Shown here piece after piece: positions 33,752 through 42,582 of a stretch of DNA of 64,000 nt. This DNA comes from UBA868 sp016776875 (GTDB taxonomy: Bacteria; Pseudomonadota; Gammaproteobacteria; Arenicellales; UBA868). Below the pieces are notes generated by a model. It was not told where the DNA came from. It was given only the letters and a program-made list of their open reading frames with translations, and ran no database searches. Both the position numbers and the translations under genes were made by a program. The stretch is from NCBI GenBank assembly GCA_051201585.1, contig CP179198.1, positions 2,232,001 through 2,296,000 of the forward strand, in the 5' to 3' direction. Position 1 is the stretch's first letter. The number at the start of each line of letters is the position of its first letter.

Positions 33752-34549
33752 ATGATCAAAAGAAACCTTATTTTAATCCTAATCCTCGTGACCTGCAGTT
33801 TAGAAGCGTCAGCGGCAGCACAGTCCACTCACGTTCATGGCCAAGGTCAGGTCGGCATGGCAATTGATCAAAACCTAATTTCGATGACGTTAGAGTCGCC
33901 CGGTGCAGATATCGTCGGTTTCGAACATGAGGCTCGCACAGCTGAAGAAAAAACGGCCGTAACAGAAGCGCTAAAGCAGCTTTCCGATCCGATGTTCGTC
34001 ATCCAACTTCCAGCAAACGCGAGCTGTAAGGTTGTCCAAGCCAGTTCTGAAGTTACAAGCGAAAATGGAAATGAAGGCCACGCCGACCATGAGGAGCATG
34101 AGGAGCACGCCGATCATGAGAAGCATGAGGATCATGACGAGCACGCTGAGCATGACGACCATGAGAAGCATGAGGATCATGACGAGCACGCTGAGCATGA
34201 GGAGCACGCCGATCATGAGAAGCATGAGGATCATGACGAGCACGCTGACCATGACGACCATGAGAAGCATGAGGATCATGACGAGCACGCTGACCATGAC
34301 GACCATGAGAAGCATGAGGATCATGACGAGCACGCTGACCATGAGGAGCATGAGAATGAAGCGCATGGCTCATTTATTGCGGAATACCAGTTAGAGTGCG
34401 CGACTATTGCCGCCATTGATTCCATCAAATTCGTTTATTTTGATCACTTTCGTAATGCCCAGTCACTCATTGTTGTTTTGATTGACAAGAATGGCCAGCA
34501 TCGACATGAGATCAGTCGTGATAATCCTATCCTGTATCTCAAAAAATGA
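33752..34549 (+). CDS. zrgA: ZrgA-like zinc uptake protein (DUF2796), His-rich
   Basis: A 265-residue exported DUF2796/ZrgA protein. LILILILVTCSLEASAA is a signal peptide; HVHGQGQVGMAIDQNLISM and ADIVGFEHEARTAEE are the DUF2796 start; the middle (about 110-205) is nearly all His, Asp and Glu in repeats; the end has IKFVYFDHFRNAQSL. The acidic His run should bind several zinc ions in the periplasm. Downstream genes are an ABC ATPase and a permease, the arrangement of the Vibrio Zrg system. A Zur box lies upstream, so zinc lack should switch it on. Confidence 0.85.
   Translation: MIKRNLILILILVTCSLEASAAAQSTHVHGQGQVGMAIDQNLISMTLESPGADIVGFEHEARTAEEKTAVTEALKQLSDPMFVIQLPANASCKVVQASSEVTSENGNEGHADHEEHEEHADHEKHEDHDEHAEHDDHEKHEDHDEHAEHEEHADHEKHEDHDEHADHDDHEKHEDHDEHADHDDHEKHEDHDEHADHEEHENEAHGSFIAEYQLECATIAAIDSIKFVYFDHFRNAQSLIVVLIDKNGQHRHEISRDNPILYLKK
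34081..34350. repeat. 45-base tandem repeats encoding a His/Asp/Glu metal-binding tract
   Basis: Fifteen-residue units (HEKHEDHDEHAxHDD) recur about five times, each 45 bases long with little divergence (the block gaccatgagaagcatgagg recurs). Low divergence at DNA level points to recent slippage or unequal crossover, so copy number may vary between strains. The minus-strand reading is an artefact rich in Met and Leu. Confidence 0.9.
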
Positions 34550-34563
34550 AATAAACTGGCGAT

Positions 34564-35301
34564 ATGTCAGAGATCAAGCTCGCTCAACACGATCAAAGCA
34601 GCTTTTTGCTGACACTTGAAAAGATTCAATTCTGTTGGTCAAAAAACGCGAGCTTTATCCTGTCTCTCGACTCTCTCCGGCTGGGTGTTGGTGAGAAGGT
34701 GTTCCTAGAGGGTCCTTCCGGCAGCGGAAAGTCGACCCTCCTGAGTCTGATATGCGGAATTATTCGTCCAGATCGAGGAAGTATTTGTATCGATGGCATC
34801 GATATTGTCAAACTTGGCGCAGGTCAGGTTGATCGATTAAGAGCTGACAAGCTTGGCGTTATTTTTCAGCAGTTCAATCTACTGCCTTATGGAAGTGTCA
34901 TTCAAAATGTTTTACTGCCTCTGCAATTTTCTGAACGGCGGCGAAAACAAGCCAGCGTCTCCGGAACGCCAAAAGAAGAAGCTCGACGACTCTTGCAGCG
35001 CCTCGGCATCTCGACCGATCTGCATGAACAGAAAGTCGCTCAGCTCAGTATCGGTCAACAACAGCGGGTAGCGGTGGGTCGGGCAATCATTGGCGATCCA
35101 CAACTCGTTATTGCCGACGAGCCGACCTCTGCGCTTGATCATGATAGTCGCGATCAATTCTTAACATTACTTTTCGAAGAGACCGCCCGCGTCAATGCCG
35201 GACTGATTCTGGTCAGCCACGATCGATCGCTTGCGTCAGACTTTGATCGCCAATTGGATATTCGTGAAATTGTTCGTACTTCTGTAATAGGGACCCAATG
35301 A
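34564..35301 (+). CDS. ABC transporter ATP-binding protein (zinc locus)
   Basis: A 245-residue MacB/LolD-type ABC ATPase. Walker A GPSGSGKSTLLSLI (about residues 50-63), Q-loop FQQFNLLPYGSV, signature LSIGQQQRVAVGRA, Walker B LVIADEPTSALD and switch His in LVSHDRSL. It pairs with the following FtsX-like permease, with which it overlaps four bases. In Zrg-type loci this ATPase drives a MacB-like complex thought to hand zinc from ZrgA; the transported species here is inferred from neighbours. Confidence 0.9.
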   Translation: MSEIKLAQHDQSSFLLTLEKIQFCWSKNASFILSLDSLRLGVGEKVFLEGPSGSGKSTLLSLICGIIRPDRGSICIDGIDIVKLGAGQVDRLRADKLGVIFQQFNLLPYGSVIQNVLLPLQFSERRRKQASVSGTPKEEARRLLQRLGISTDLHEQKVAQLSIGQQQRVAVGRAIIGDPQLVIADEPTSALDHDSRDQFLTLLFEETARVNAGLILVSHDRSLASDFDRQLDIREIVRTSVIGTQ

Positions 35302-36557
35302 CGACATTGATACTCGCATGGCGGTCTCTGGCAAGCCGGCGCACAACTGCGCTTCTCTCGATAATTGCTATTGCCGTCAGCATCAGTTTATTCGTCGGTG
35401 TTGAACGCATTCGGATTGGCGCAAAGTCAAGTTTTACAAGTACGATATCCGGCACAGATCTAATTGTTGGAGCTCGCGCTGGCAATGTTCAATTATTGCT
35501 GTACTCGGTTTTCCGCATCGGCAATCCGACCAGTAATATCTCTATGAACAGCCTTGAAGCTGTTAAAACTCATGCTGATGTTGCCTGGGTCGTACCCATT
35601 TCACTCGGCGATAGTCATCGTGGATACCGGGTAATGGGAACCACAAATGACTACTTCAAATACTACCGTTACCGTAACAAACAACCCCTGAAATTTAAAC
35701 AGGGGCGGGAGTTTGATGATCTGTTTGACGTCGTCGTGGGAGCAGAAATTGTGGAAAAACTGGGTTACGAGATTGGAACCCAAATCGTCGTTTCCCACGG
35801 CATTGGTGCCATTGACGGCGCAGCGCATGACAATATGCCATTTAGAGTCTCGGGCATACTGCAGCGAACAGGTACCCCCGTTGACCGCACGGTGCACATC
35901 AGTCTTGAAGCGTTAGAAGCGATTCATATTGGATGGGACAGTAATAATCCGATCCCGATTAATGAAGTGAGTGCAGATCTTGCAAGAACCCTAGATCTAA
36001 AACCGGATTCAGTCACGGCTGCGCTAGTAGGCACCAAGAGCCGTTTTGGGATTTTTAAAACCCAGCGTTTTATAAACCAATTCAAGCCAGAACCGCTTAC
36101 CGCAGTCCTGCCCGGCGTTGCACTACAAGAACTCTGGACAATTATTGGCGTTGTCGAAACCGCGCTCAGTGCCGTTTCAGCAATGGTCGTCCTTACCGCA
36201 CTCCTTGGTATGGTAACGATGACACTAAGTACACTCAACGAGCGTCGCCAAGAACTTGCAATACTCCGATCGGTCGGAGCGCACAAAACCACTATATTCC
36301 TGCTGTTAATTTCTGAAGCCGCCCTCCTTTCAGTAAGTGGCATTCTGCTTGGCGTTGGGCTTCTCTACGGACTGCTGTTTTTTATTCACCCGTGGATTGA
36401 ACAGAGCTATGGGTTGTATTTAATGATCTCAAGACCGTCACTTTATGAGCTAAAGTCGTTGTGTGCAATTTTTCTAACTGCCTGCGCCGTCGGCGTCATT
36501 CCAGCATTTCGCGCATATCGTCACTCCTTGGCAGATGGCATGTCAGTCCAACGCTGA
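35298..36557 (+). CDS. ABC transporter permease, FtsX/MacB type (zinc locus)
   Basis: A 419-residue MacB/LolCE-type permease with one N-terminal helix (TTALLSIIAIAVSISLFVGV), a periplasmic domain of about 240 residues (MacB-PCD), and three C-terminal helices near residues 280-410, including MVVLTALLGMVTMTLSTLNE followed by RRQELAILRSVGA, the FtsX-domain coupling helix. Topology favours a mechanotransmission-type ABC system rather than a conventional importer, so it may release or shuttle ZrgA rather than pass zinc itself. It overlaps the ATPase gene by ATGA. Confidence 0.9.
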   Translation: MTTLILAWRSLASRRTTALLSIIAIAVSISLFVGVERIRIGAKSSFTSTISGTDLIVGARAGNVQLLLYSVFRIGNPTSNISMNSLEAVKTHADVAWVVPISLGDSHRGYRVMGTTNDYFKYYRYRNKQPLKFKQGREFDDLFDVVVGAEIVEKLGYEIGTQIVVSHGIGAIDGAAHDNMPFRVSGILQRTGTPVDRTVHISLEALEAIHIGWDSNNPIPINEVSADLARTLDLKPDSVTAALVGTKSRFGIFKTQRFINQFKPEPLTAVLPGVALQELWTIIGVVETALSAVSAMVVLTALLGMVTMTLSTLNERRQELAILRSVGAHKTTIFLLLISEAALLSVSGILLGVGLLYGLLFFIHPWIEQSYGLYLMISRPSLYELKSLCAIFLTACAVGVIPAFRAYRHSLADGMSVQR

Positions 36558-36629
36558 GCGGGTCGCGTGAATTCGCATTATCTGATTTAATTGAAACGAG
36601 AGAGTAATGCTCTTTCGAGGGTAGCTGGC

Positions 36630-37685
36630 TTGAATCACGTTAAAACTACTTTTTGTCGACTCCTGACGACAATCGTGCTCGGTTTTTCGATTGAGACAGC
36701 TTGCGCATGCATGGTCTGCATCCCCTTTCCCAAAGAAACTTTTACAGATCAGATTCTTACAGCGCAAATCGTCGTTCTCGCTCGTGAACATCCGGAAAAA
36801 GCCTTCTCCTATCAAGTAGAAACTATCCTGAAAGGTGATATTAATCATCCTGAAATCGATCTTTTCCTGGCCAGTCGTACTCGAAGACGACTTGCAGAAA
36901 ATCCTGAAGAGAGTGTTGTTCTGGCGTATGACGCAAGAACCCAAAACTGGCAGCGCGCAGGTTACGCGACGCCGGCTTATGAATCCCTTGTCCGCGAAAT
37001 CCTGATACGCGAGTCCTCCTGGAATCCTTCATTCGGAAAAGAGCGCCGGCCACGGTTTTTCTTGCCATACCTTGCCAATGAAGACCCCACGATTCGTGAG
37101 CTTGCCTCGCTGGAAGTTGGGCAGGCCTCGTATAGTCTCATTCGGGAAGCGGATCGTTTTATTCCTCGTCAACAAGTTCACGATTTTCTTGCAGAGCCTA
37201 AATATATGGAATGGTGGGCCCTCTATATTCTTCTGCTTGGTGTTGACGCGACGCCCGCTGAGGCGGAAATCATTCGAGACGCAATCAAAAATCATGCGAG
37301 ATTCAATCAATCCCTAAACTTATCGGCTTGGGCAACTGCCCTAATCGAGATCGATGGAGAGTCTGGAATCAACTGGCTTGAGGAAAATTATCTTCTCAAT
37401 GCCAATCGACCGAACGATCACGTTCTTGACGTTGTGAAAGCGCTATCGGTACAAGGTGCAAAAGTCGATTCAACTTTACGTTCACGAATCACGAAAAGCT
37501 ACAGCGGCCTAGTTGAATCTCATCCTGCTTTGGCCGGCTGGGTGGCGCGTGACCTAACAGCATGGAGTGACTGGCGTTTTACCGATGTCCTGCGTAAATT
37601 ACGCGAGCAAAGTGTGGCGATTGATGCCTCCACTGCCTACGCAATTGACTACTACCTCAAACGTGCACAACTGACGCAAGATTAG
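36630..37685 (+). CDS. secreted protein of unknown function, Cys-rich N-terminus
   Basis: A roughly 351-residue exported protein I do not recognise. FCRLLTTIVLGFSIETACAC is a signal peptide, followed at once by CMVCIPFPKETF, a CxCxxC cluster that may bind metal once exported. LTAQIVVLAREHPEKAFSYQ starts a beta-rich part; the rest looks helical (repeat-like LASLEVG, LNLSAWATALIEID), perhaps HEAT-like. I take the TTG with GAGG nine bases upstream; a TTG 13 codons earlier exists, and no ATG fits. It follows the permease by about 70 bases, so it may be the fifth gene of the zinc locus. Confidence 0.6.
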   Translation: MNHVKTTFCRLLTTIVLGFSIETACACMVCIPFPKETFTDQILTAQIVVLAREHPEKAFSYQVETILKGDINHPEIDLFLASRTRRRLAENPEESVVLAYDARTQNWQRAGYATPAYESLVREILIRESSWNPSFGKERRPRFFLPYLANEDPTIRELASLEVGQASYSLIREADRFIPRQQVHDFLAEPKYMEWWALYILLLGVDATPAEAEIIRDAIKNHARFNQSLNLSAWATALIEIDGESGINWLEENYLLNANRPNDHVLDVVKALSVQGAKVDSTLRSRITKSYSGLVESHPALAGWVARDLTAWSDWRFTDVLRKLREQSVAIDASTAYAIDYYLKRAQLTQD

Positions 37686-39365
37686 TGAGTCATCATGCCC
37701 CGGCAGTTACATGATGAATCAATTTTGACATCTGCATATGATATCGCTCGATCCAAATGGTCTTGATAGCGGACAATCTCATCTTTCGCGTTTCGAAACC
37801 TAAGGCATTCCATCAGTCCGTGCAGGGCCCAAACGTTATTGGGGTGTTGAGCGCAACGGGGGACTCTTTCGGACAGGCCTAAATCATCCCGATAGACCTG
37901 CTCGGCCTCGTCATAGTGACCCTGCTCAATCAGGAGTGCGCCAAGCGCATGGCGTGGCGGGTGCATCCACGGCCATGGCTCTGAATAATGGAGCGCGTCA
38001 CATCGCTGAACCGCATCCCTCAAATGCTCAAAAGCAACTTCATAGTTTTGTTTGTGATACTCAAGCTTCTCCCAGCAGCATCTTTTCACCAACCCCAAGA
38101 GTCTGAAGCGCCGGGTTATTAAAAAACCGACGGTTTCGATCAATTAAATGCAATGACTCATAGAACCGCGTTTTTTCTTGATCAGCTTCGATAAACTGCT
38201 TGGTGGCGGCATAGGCTACCGTCTTTGCGTAGTGATGCATGCTAGTGGAGACACAATATAGCTCAGCGATATCCGGCATAGCGGCATCGATAATCTCCTG
38301 CCACTTGCCGAAGCGAATCAGCACATGCATCTTCATCGAGAAGTAGCCCTCCATCGTGTGCATGATGAATGGCTTGTTTTTGAGCTTAATAATGTCAGGC
38401 GTGAGATTCTTGCAGATCTCTTCTGCGGCCAACAAAGCGGCTTCAAACTGAGCCAGATGCATGCAGGCATACATCATCAGATGTAAGTTATGACAGCGTG
38501 ATGTCGTGTAATAGTTATACGGACCGGCATATTCAAGATATTTCTTGTCCGCTGCGATCGCTTTTTCGCTTGCCGCTTTGGCCCTCTTGTACTCACCGCA
38601 TAAAACATAGATATGGCCCGGCATATGATGAATATGGCCCGCATCACGGGCGAGCTGACCCAATCGATCAGCAGAATCCATCGCTTGTTCAGGTTCAGGT
38701 GACATTTCGAGCAGATGGATATGCAGATGCAAAATCGCCGGATGCTGAGCCGCACCCGACTGGTCAGCTAATCTGATGGCTTCCTGACAGATTGCGATCG
38801 CCTCGAGCGTATCAGCCCCCTCAGTGGGACGCCCACTCTCGACATCCCAAAGGTTCCATGGCGATCGCGTCATCATCGCTTCAACAAAAAGCGCCATCAC
38901 ATCAAGCTGATCAGGGAACCGAATATTCACCCGTCGCATGGCATTCGCGTAAGCCGTATCCCAGCTTTCAAATTCACGTGGACTAACAATATGTGGCTTT
39001 TGAATCCGCTTATCGAGCGCTTCAATCAGCGCGACTTCAAGACCCGATATGTTCGCCGAAAGCGCTAGCGCTCTGTCAATATGGGTGCGGCAAAATAAAG
39101 TGCACTCAACTGCCTCGGCCTCACTGAAATCAACCCAGGGCATGTTGTAAAACGGTCCAGCAGCATAGGCGACACCCCAATGCAGCATTGCGCAGTCAGG
39201 ATCAACCGCTGCGGCGGCCTTAAAACAAGCAAGACCCTCCTCCTGGTTGAATCCGAAACACCAGTTCAGACCGAGATCAAAAAGACGCTGCGCTTCGGTT
39301 GACGAAGTGCTCACCGGGAAAACATGATCACCCAGATCAAAATCTAACATCGCGCCATTAGTCAT
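37682..39365 (-). pseudogene. TPR-repeat protein, frameshifted near 38067
   Basis: A tetratricopeptide protein of about 560 residues read from two frames. The N-terminal part has RLFDLGLNWCFGFNQEEGL, HWGVAYAAGPFYNMPW, HLHIHLLEMSPEPEQAMDS and HIHHMPGHIYVLCGEY, as in a widespread uncharacterised TPR family. It stops after GEKMLLGEA; the second part resumes at LEYHKQNYEVAFEHLRDAV and runs to the end. Removing one base in gaagctt joins them as GEKMLLGELEYHKQ, the normal family sequence. Its 3' end overlaps the convergent zinc-locus gene by four bases. Probably functional in reality. Role unknown. Confidence 0.8.
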
Positions 39366-39371
39366 TTCTTG

Positions 39372-40496
39372 TCACGCGATATTGGATAAACCAGACTGAG
39401 GAAAACATTTGGGAGGTCTGCCTGCATTAAACGCAGTCAAGTGCATCACACGTCGACTTTCAGACGCAAGACGCCCTGTTGCGGAGTGCCAAACAGACCG
39501 GTTATTCCAAATCACAAGATCACCTTCTTTCCAGTCATGGACATAAACTTGATCAGATGAGACTGCAGGCAACATCAACGATTCAATAAGCATTCGGGAC
39601 TCGGTAATTCCAAGCCTATCGCGTCGACCCTGCTGTTTTATCTCAAGAAACCCGAGGCACCGTGGTTGGGGCATTAATGCCTGCCACCCCGTATCGGGAC
39701 AGGTCCAAACCAGAGGATAGCGTTGCGTATCTGAATCACTAAACGGCACCCCCGGCGACTCACAACCCATTTTGTAGAGCGTCTCCGATTTGGCATCAAC
39801 AACGCGTAAGCCATTCTCCGAGTTTTGAAGCTGGTAAGTGGTCTCAAAAGGTTTCGGCAAATAATGCACAAGGGATTTCAGACATTGCTCACGCAACTGA
39901 TCGCTCATCAATTTGTAAGCAATCCTGCCACTTGCAAAAGCAGTCGCGCCTGGCGGACACCAAAGCGGATTGCCATCCCCAAGATAGTCTAACCAGTGGC
40001 CCTCACCTTCAGGCGCTTCGATACATCGCATTTGAGTGTAGCAGCCGGGAGCATGCCCGTAGAACGCGCCATCGATATGCCATTGCATAACTCCGCCACC
40101 CAGCACCTGCGAACCTGATGCTGCGCCATACGCCGCACGATCGCCGCCGAGCATGACCTTGAGACCATAATGATCAATCTGACCTTTGCCCAAAACCAAA
40201 ACACCAGGCTCCGAGGGTATCTGGTAAGTACCCGCCTGATTACCCTGCTCAACTTTGAATCGTTCCCAAGGATTGGCGCTCTGGTCACGCCATACTGAAG
40301 TCCCCTCTGGATAAACCGTACGATAAAAAGTGACTTCCTGCTGGGGTGTCAGGTGCCCCTGATCAGGCACAACAACAACCTGATCACGATGTAACGCGTC
40401 GCGGACAGCTTCAATCGACGCTGGATCGATTGAAGCACAATCCAACCCGGACACCACAGCGCCAAAAGGCGCGTCTCTGAGAGGCTGCAGGTGCAC
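39372..40496 (-). CDS. TauD/TfdA family 2-oxoglutarate dioxygenase
   Basis: A 374-residue TauD-type Fe(II)/2-oxoglutarate oxygenase, longer than usual. FGAVVSGLDC is the N-terminal strand, the HxD is in GGGVMQWHIDGAFYG (about residue 140), the distal His in NNRSVWHSATGR and the Arg in SESRRVMHLTAF. An insert between the HxD and the distal His (YLGDGNPLWCPPG onwards) separates it from the taurine enzymes. The GTG start is the only good option. Six bases separate its stop from the TPR gene start. Substrate unknown. Confidence 0.83.
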   Translation of the reverse strand: MHLQPLRDAPFGAVVSGLDCASIDPASIEAVRDALHRDQVVVVPDQGHLTPQQEVTFYRTVYPEGTSVWRDQSANPWERFKVEQGNQAGTYQIPSEPGVLVLGKGQIDHYGLKVMLGGDRAAYGAASGSQVLGGGVMQWHIDGAFYGHAPGCYTQMRCIEAPEGEGHWLDYLGDGNPLWCPPGATAFASGRIAYKLMSDQLREQCLKSLVHYLPKPFETTYQLQNSENGLRVVDAKSETLYKMGCESPGVPFSDSDTQRYPLVWTCPDTGWQALMPQPRCLGFLEIKQQGRRDRLGITESRMLIESLMLPAVSSDQVYVHDWKEGDLVIWNNRSVWHSATGRLASESRRVMHLTAFNAGRPPKCFPQSGLSNIA

Positions 40497-40568
40497 AGGT
40501 CTGAAACGCTAGAATGATCTGATGACAGTCAAACGCACGCCAGCCAGTTTCACTGTCGATCAAATTCT

Positions 40569-41006
40569 CTAATTGGCCGTTAATTTAGCAAGCACAGCGT
40601 TGCAACTTTCACCAAGACTCGACTGATTTGATGCCAGACACTGGACCACTTGACCTTGGCCCGCTTCCACAACGAAGTCATTGTCGCCAATCGCTGTCGC
40701 ACAGTGATCAACAATCTCCTGCCCGCACGCAGTGCCAACTGCCGCAATCACACTGGCCAATACGTCAATAGCAACAGCCGCTTCGTAAACGGCGATTCCA
40801 CAACCCAGCGAGATCTTGTCCTCATGGGCACCAAGACACATCATCAGACGACCCTCTCCTGGCGTCACGGTTGCACAGAAATGAGTAAGCTCATACTCGC
40901 ACGCAACAATCGCGCGCTCCACAGGACCGGCCGCCATAGCAGGCTTTATAAAAATACTAACGGTTAGGAAAGTAAGTGCCAAAAAAACCTTGTAATACTG
41001 CTTCAT
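40569..41006 (-). CDS. secreted Cys-rich repeat protein
   Basis: A 145-residue exported protein. YKVFLALTFLTVSIFIKPAMA is a signal peptide (written here as FLALTFLTVSIFIKPAMA), followed by two copies of a Cys-rich unit: CEYELTHFC...EGRLMMCLGAHEDKI...C and CGQEIVDHC...GQGQVVQCLASNQSSL...C. The spacing C-x6-C-x15-C resembles the repeats of GLG1-like proteins. Disulfides in the periplasm are likely. The ATG is chosen for the AGGGA six to seven bases upstream; earlier in-frame ATGs overlap that site. Function unknown. Confidence 0.75.
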   Translation of the reverse strand: MKQYYKVFLALTFLTVSIFIKPAMAAGPVERAIVACEYELTHFCATVTPGEGRLMMCLGAHEDKISLGCGIAVYEAAVAIDVLASVIAAVGTACGQEIVDHCATAIGDNDFVVEAGQGQVVQCLASNQSSLGESCNAVLAKLTAN

Positions 41007-41127
41007 CATTTGTTCCCTCATTTTATTGATTAACGATTATTTCTGGCATGCTCGATACACGCTCGCTACACGCTTCCATCTTAAAACCCGATTGAATTTC
41101 GGGACGACCTCATCAAGATCAGTTGCC

Positions 41128-41766
41128 TTACGGATGTCTTGCTATCCAATCTGCGTAAACGACCTGAACACTTTTACGTAAACGCACCGCGTCTGCAATT
41201 CGTTTTACGTTCGGAAACTCATCGACAGCAGGGTGACCTCTCGATGGACGAAGCCAGGTAGTCAACATGAACAAATATATGTCGACCGCGCTAAAACGTT
41301 CGCCTAAGACCCAAGTCCCCGCTCCGATCTGATCGTCAATAACTTTCCATGTCTCCCTAAGGCGACGAATACCTCGACGCTGGGCGCTCGGTTCCCCATC
41401 CGGCGTATCGGCAAACCGGTCGGGATAATAATTCAACTGGAATGCATTTTGAACCGAATTTGAAAAGTAAACCAGCGTTTGTAAATATAATCCTCTTTCA
41501 GGGGCGCTCAGTGACGGTGCAAGCTCTGTCTCAGGATAACGATCACACAGAAATATTGTGATCGCGGCACATTCGTACATCGCCTGATCATCCCAAACCA
41601 AAACCGGAACCCATCCATTTGGATTGTAGGCAAGGTGTTCAGGTGTGCGCGGTTTATCCATATCAATGGCCGTGTCCAGTAACTCATAACTGGCGCCAAT
41701 CTCTTCCAGCAAGACCCGAACTCCCATCGCCGCACTACCCGGCGCATAGAACAGTTGATAAGACAT
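41128..41766 (-). CDS. glutathione S-transferase family protein
   Basis: A 212-residue GST. The thioredoxin-like N-domain opens YQLFYAPGSAAMGVRVLLEE with Ser at the catalytic place, cis-Pro in NGWVPVLVWDD and gamma-Glu binding YECAAITIFLCD. The C-domain has GERFSAVDIYLFMLTTWL with the conserved Asp cap. It is co-directional with the SDR and DmdA-like genes upstream. Similar pairing of GST and SDR genes occurs at 13.5-17.8 kb, so both loci may use glutathione chemistry. Confidence 0.87.
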   Translation of the reverse strand: MSYQLFYAPGSAAMGVRVLLEEIGASYELLDTAIDMDKPRTPEHLAYNPNGWVPVLVWDDQAMYECAAITIFLCDRYPETELAPSLSAPERGLYLQTLVYFSNSVQNAFQLNYYPDRFADTPDGEPSAQRRGIRRLRETWKVIDDQIGAGTWVLGERFSAVDIYLFMLTTWLRPSRGHPAVDEFPNVKRIADAVRLRKSVQVVYADWIARHP

Positions 41767-41814
41767 TTAAATTATTCCTTCAAAGACAGGTCTTCACGAC
41801 TCGTATTGTTGCAT

Positions 41815-42540
41815 TCAGTAGGTCCAGCGTTCAGTATGGGGCCTTAACTCTACTTCATTACTCCACGCCGATTCAGGCTGCTTAAACGTAAGCCAATAGG
41901 ATTCAGCAACCCCGTCAGGATCTGCCAGTTTTTCTGGATCATATTGTGTGCCATAAAGCTTTTTCATCACCGGCACATCAAGATTACAGTCCAATCTGAA
42001 ATGCGCGATATGAATACCATGATGCCCGTACGCTTTTGCGAGACTCTGGGAAAGAGCACGCAACCCAAACTTCCCGATCGCGTACAGCGGAAAATCAGCC
42101 GAGCCCCGAAAGGCAGCTGTCGCACTGGAGAAAAAAATACTTCCTGTTTTTTGTTCAATCATTTGAGGAAGTACCGACTTGGCAGCGGCAAACGCCCCAA
42201 TAACCTCTTCCCGATATATCTGCTCAAGCGCGTCGTAAGTCATATCCAGAGGCTCACAAGACACAAAACCTCCCCGCACGTTGTAAATTAGGATCGTTAT
42301 TTCGCCCAAAGTCGATCTAATATCCGCAATCGCTGATTCAATGCTGTCCGGCTGAGCCACATCTGCCGAGAAAAAACGGGCATGGCCTGATTCTTTCGCT
42401 GCCGCCTCAATCGCTGCATTACAGCCATCCCTCGTCCGCGAGACCAGGCCGAGATCAAAACCGTTGCCGGCAAACTTGAGCGCCAAGGCCCGACCTAGCC
42501 CCTCCCCCGCACCGATAATTGCACACACTGGCTTTGTCAT
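41815..42540 (-). CDS. SDR family oxidoreductase (paralogue of the 17 kb SDR)
   Basis: A 241-residue short-chain dehydrogenase-like protein. The loop is IGAGEGLGRALALKF, strand-4 motif YNVRGG, and the active-site pair is PLYAIGKFGLRAL with Tyr and Lys and the Ser-rich FFSSATAAF before it. HFRLDCNLD and ELRPHTERW parallel IIDGIID and DLRPFGENW of the SDR at 17083, which has Phe for Tyr. Two members of one subfamily in one window therefore differ in the catalytic Tyr. Operon with GST (48 bases) and the DmdA-like gene (42 bases). Confidence 0.86.
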   Translation of the reverse strand: MTKPVCAIIGAGEGLGRALALKFAGNGFDLGLVSRTRDGCNAAIEAAAKESGHARFFSADVAQPDSIESAIADIRSTLGEITILIYNVRGGFVSCEPLDMTYDALEQIYREEVIGAFAAAKSVLPQMIEQKTGSIFFSSATAAFRGSADFPLYAIGKFGLRALSQSLAKAYGHHGIHIAHFRLDCNLDVPVMKKLYGTQYDPEKLADPDGVAESYWLTFKQPESAWSNEVELRPHTERWTY

Positions 42541-42582
42541 GACATAGTGCTGAATAACATAAAACTTAAATTGTAAGCTGCC

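Noticed and set aside
34081..34350. Possible CRISPR-like array in the 45-base repeats
   Set aside because: There are no unique spacers; the repeats are inside a gene and code a His/Asp/Glu tract in one frame.
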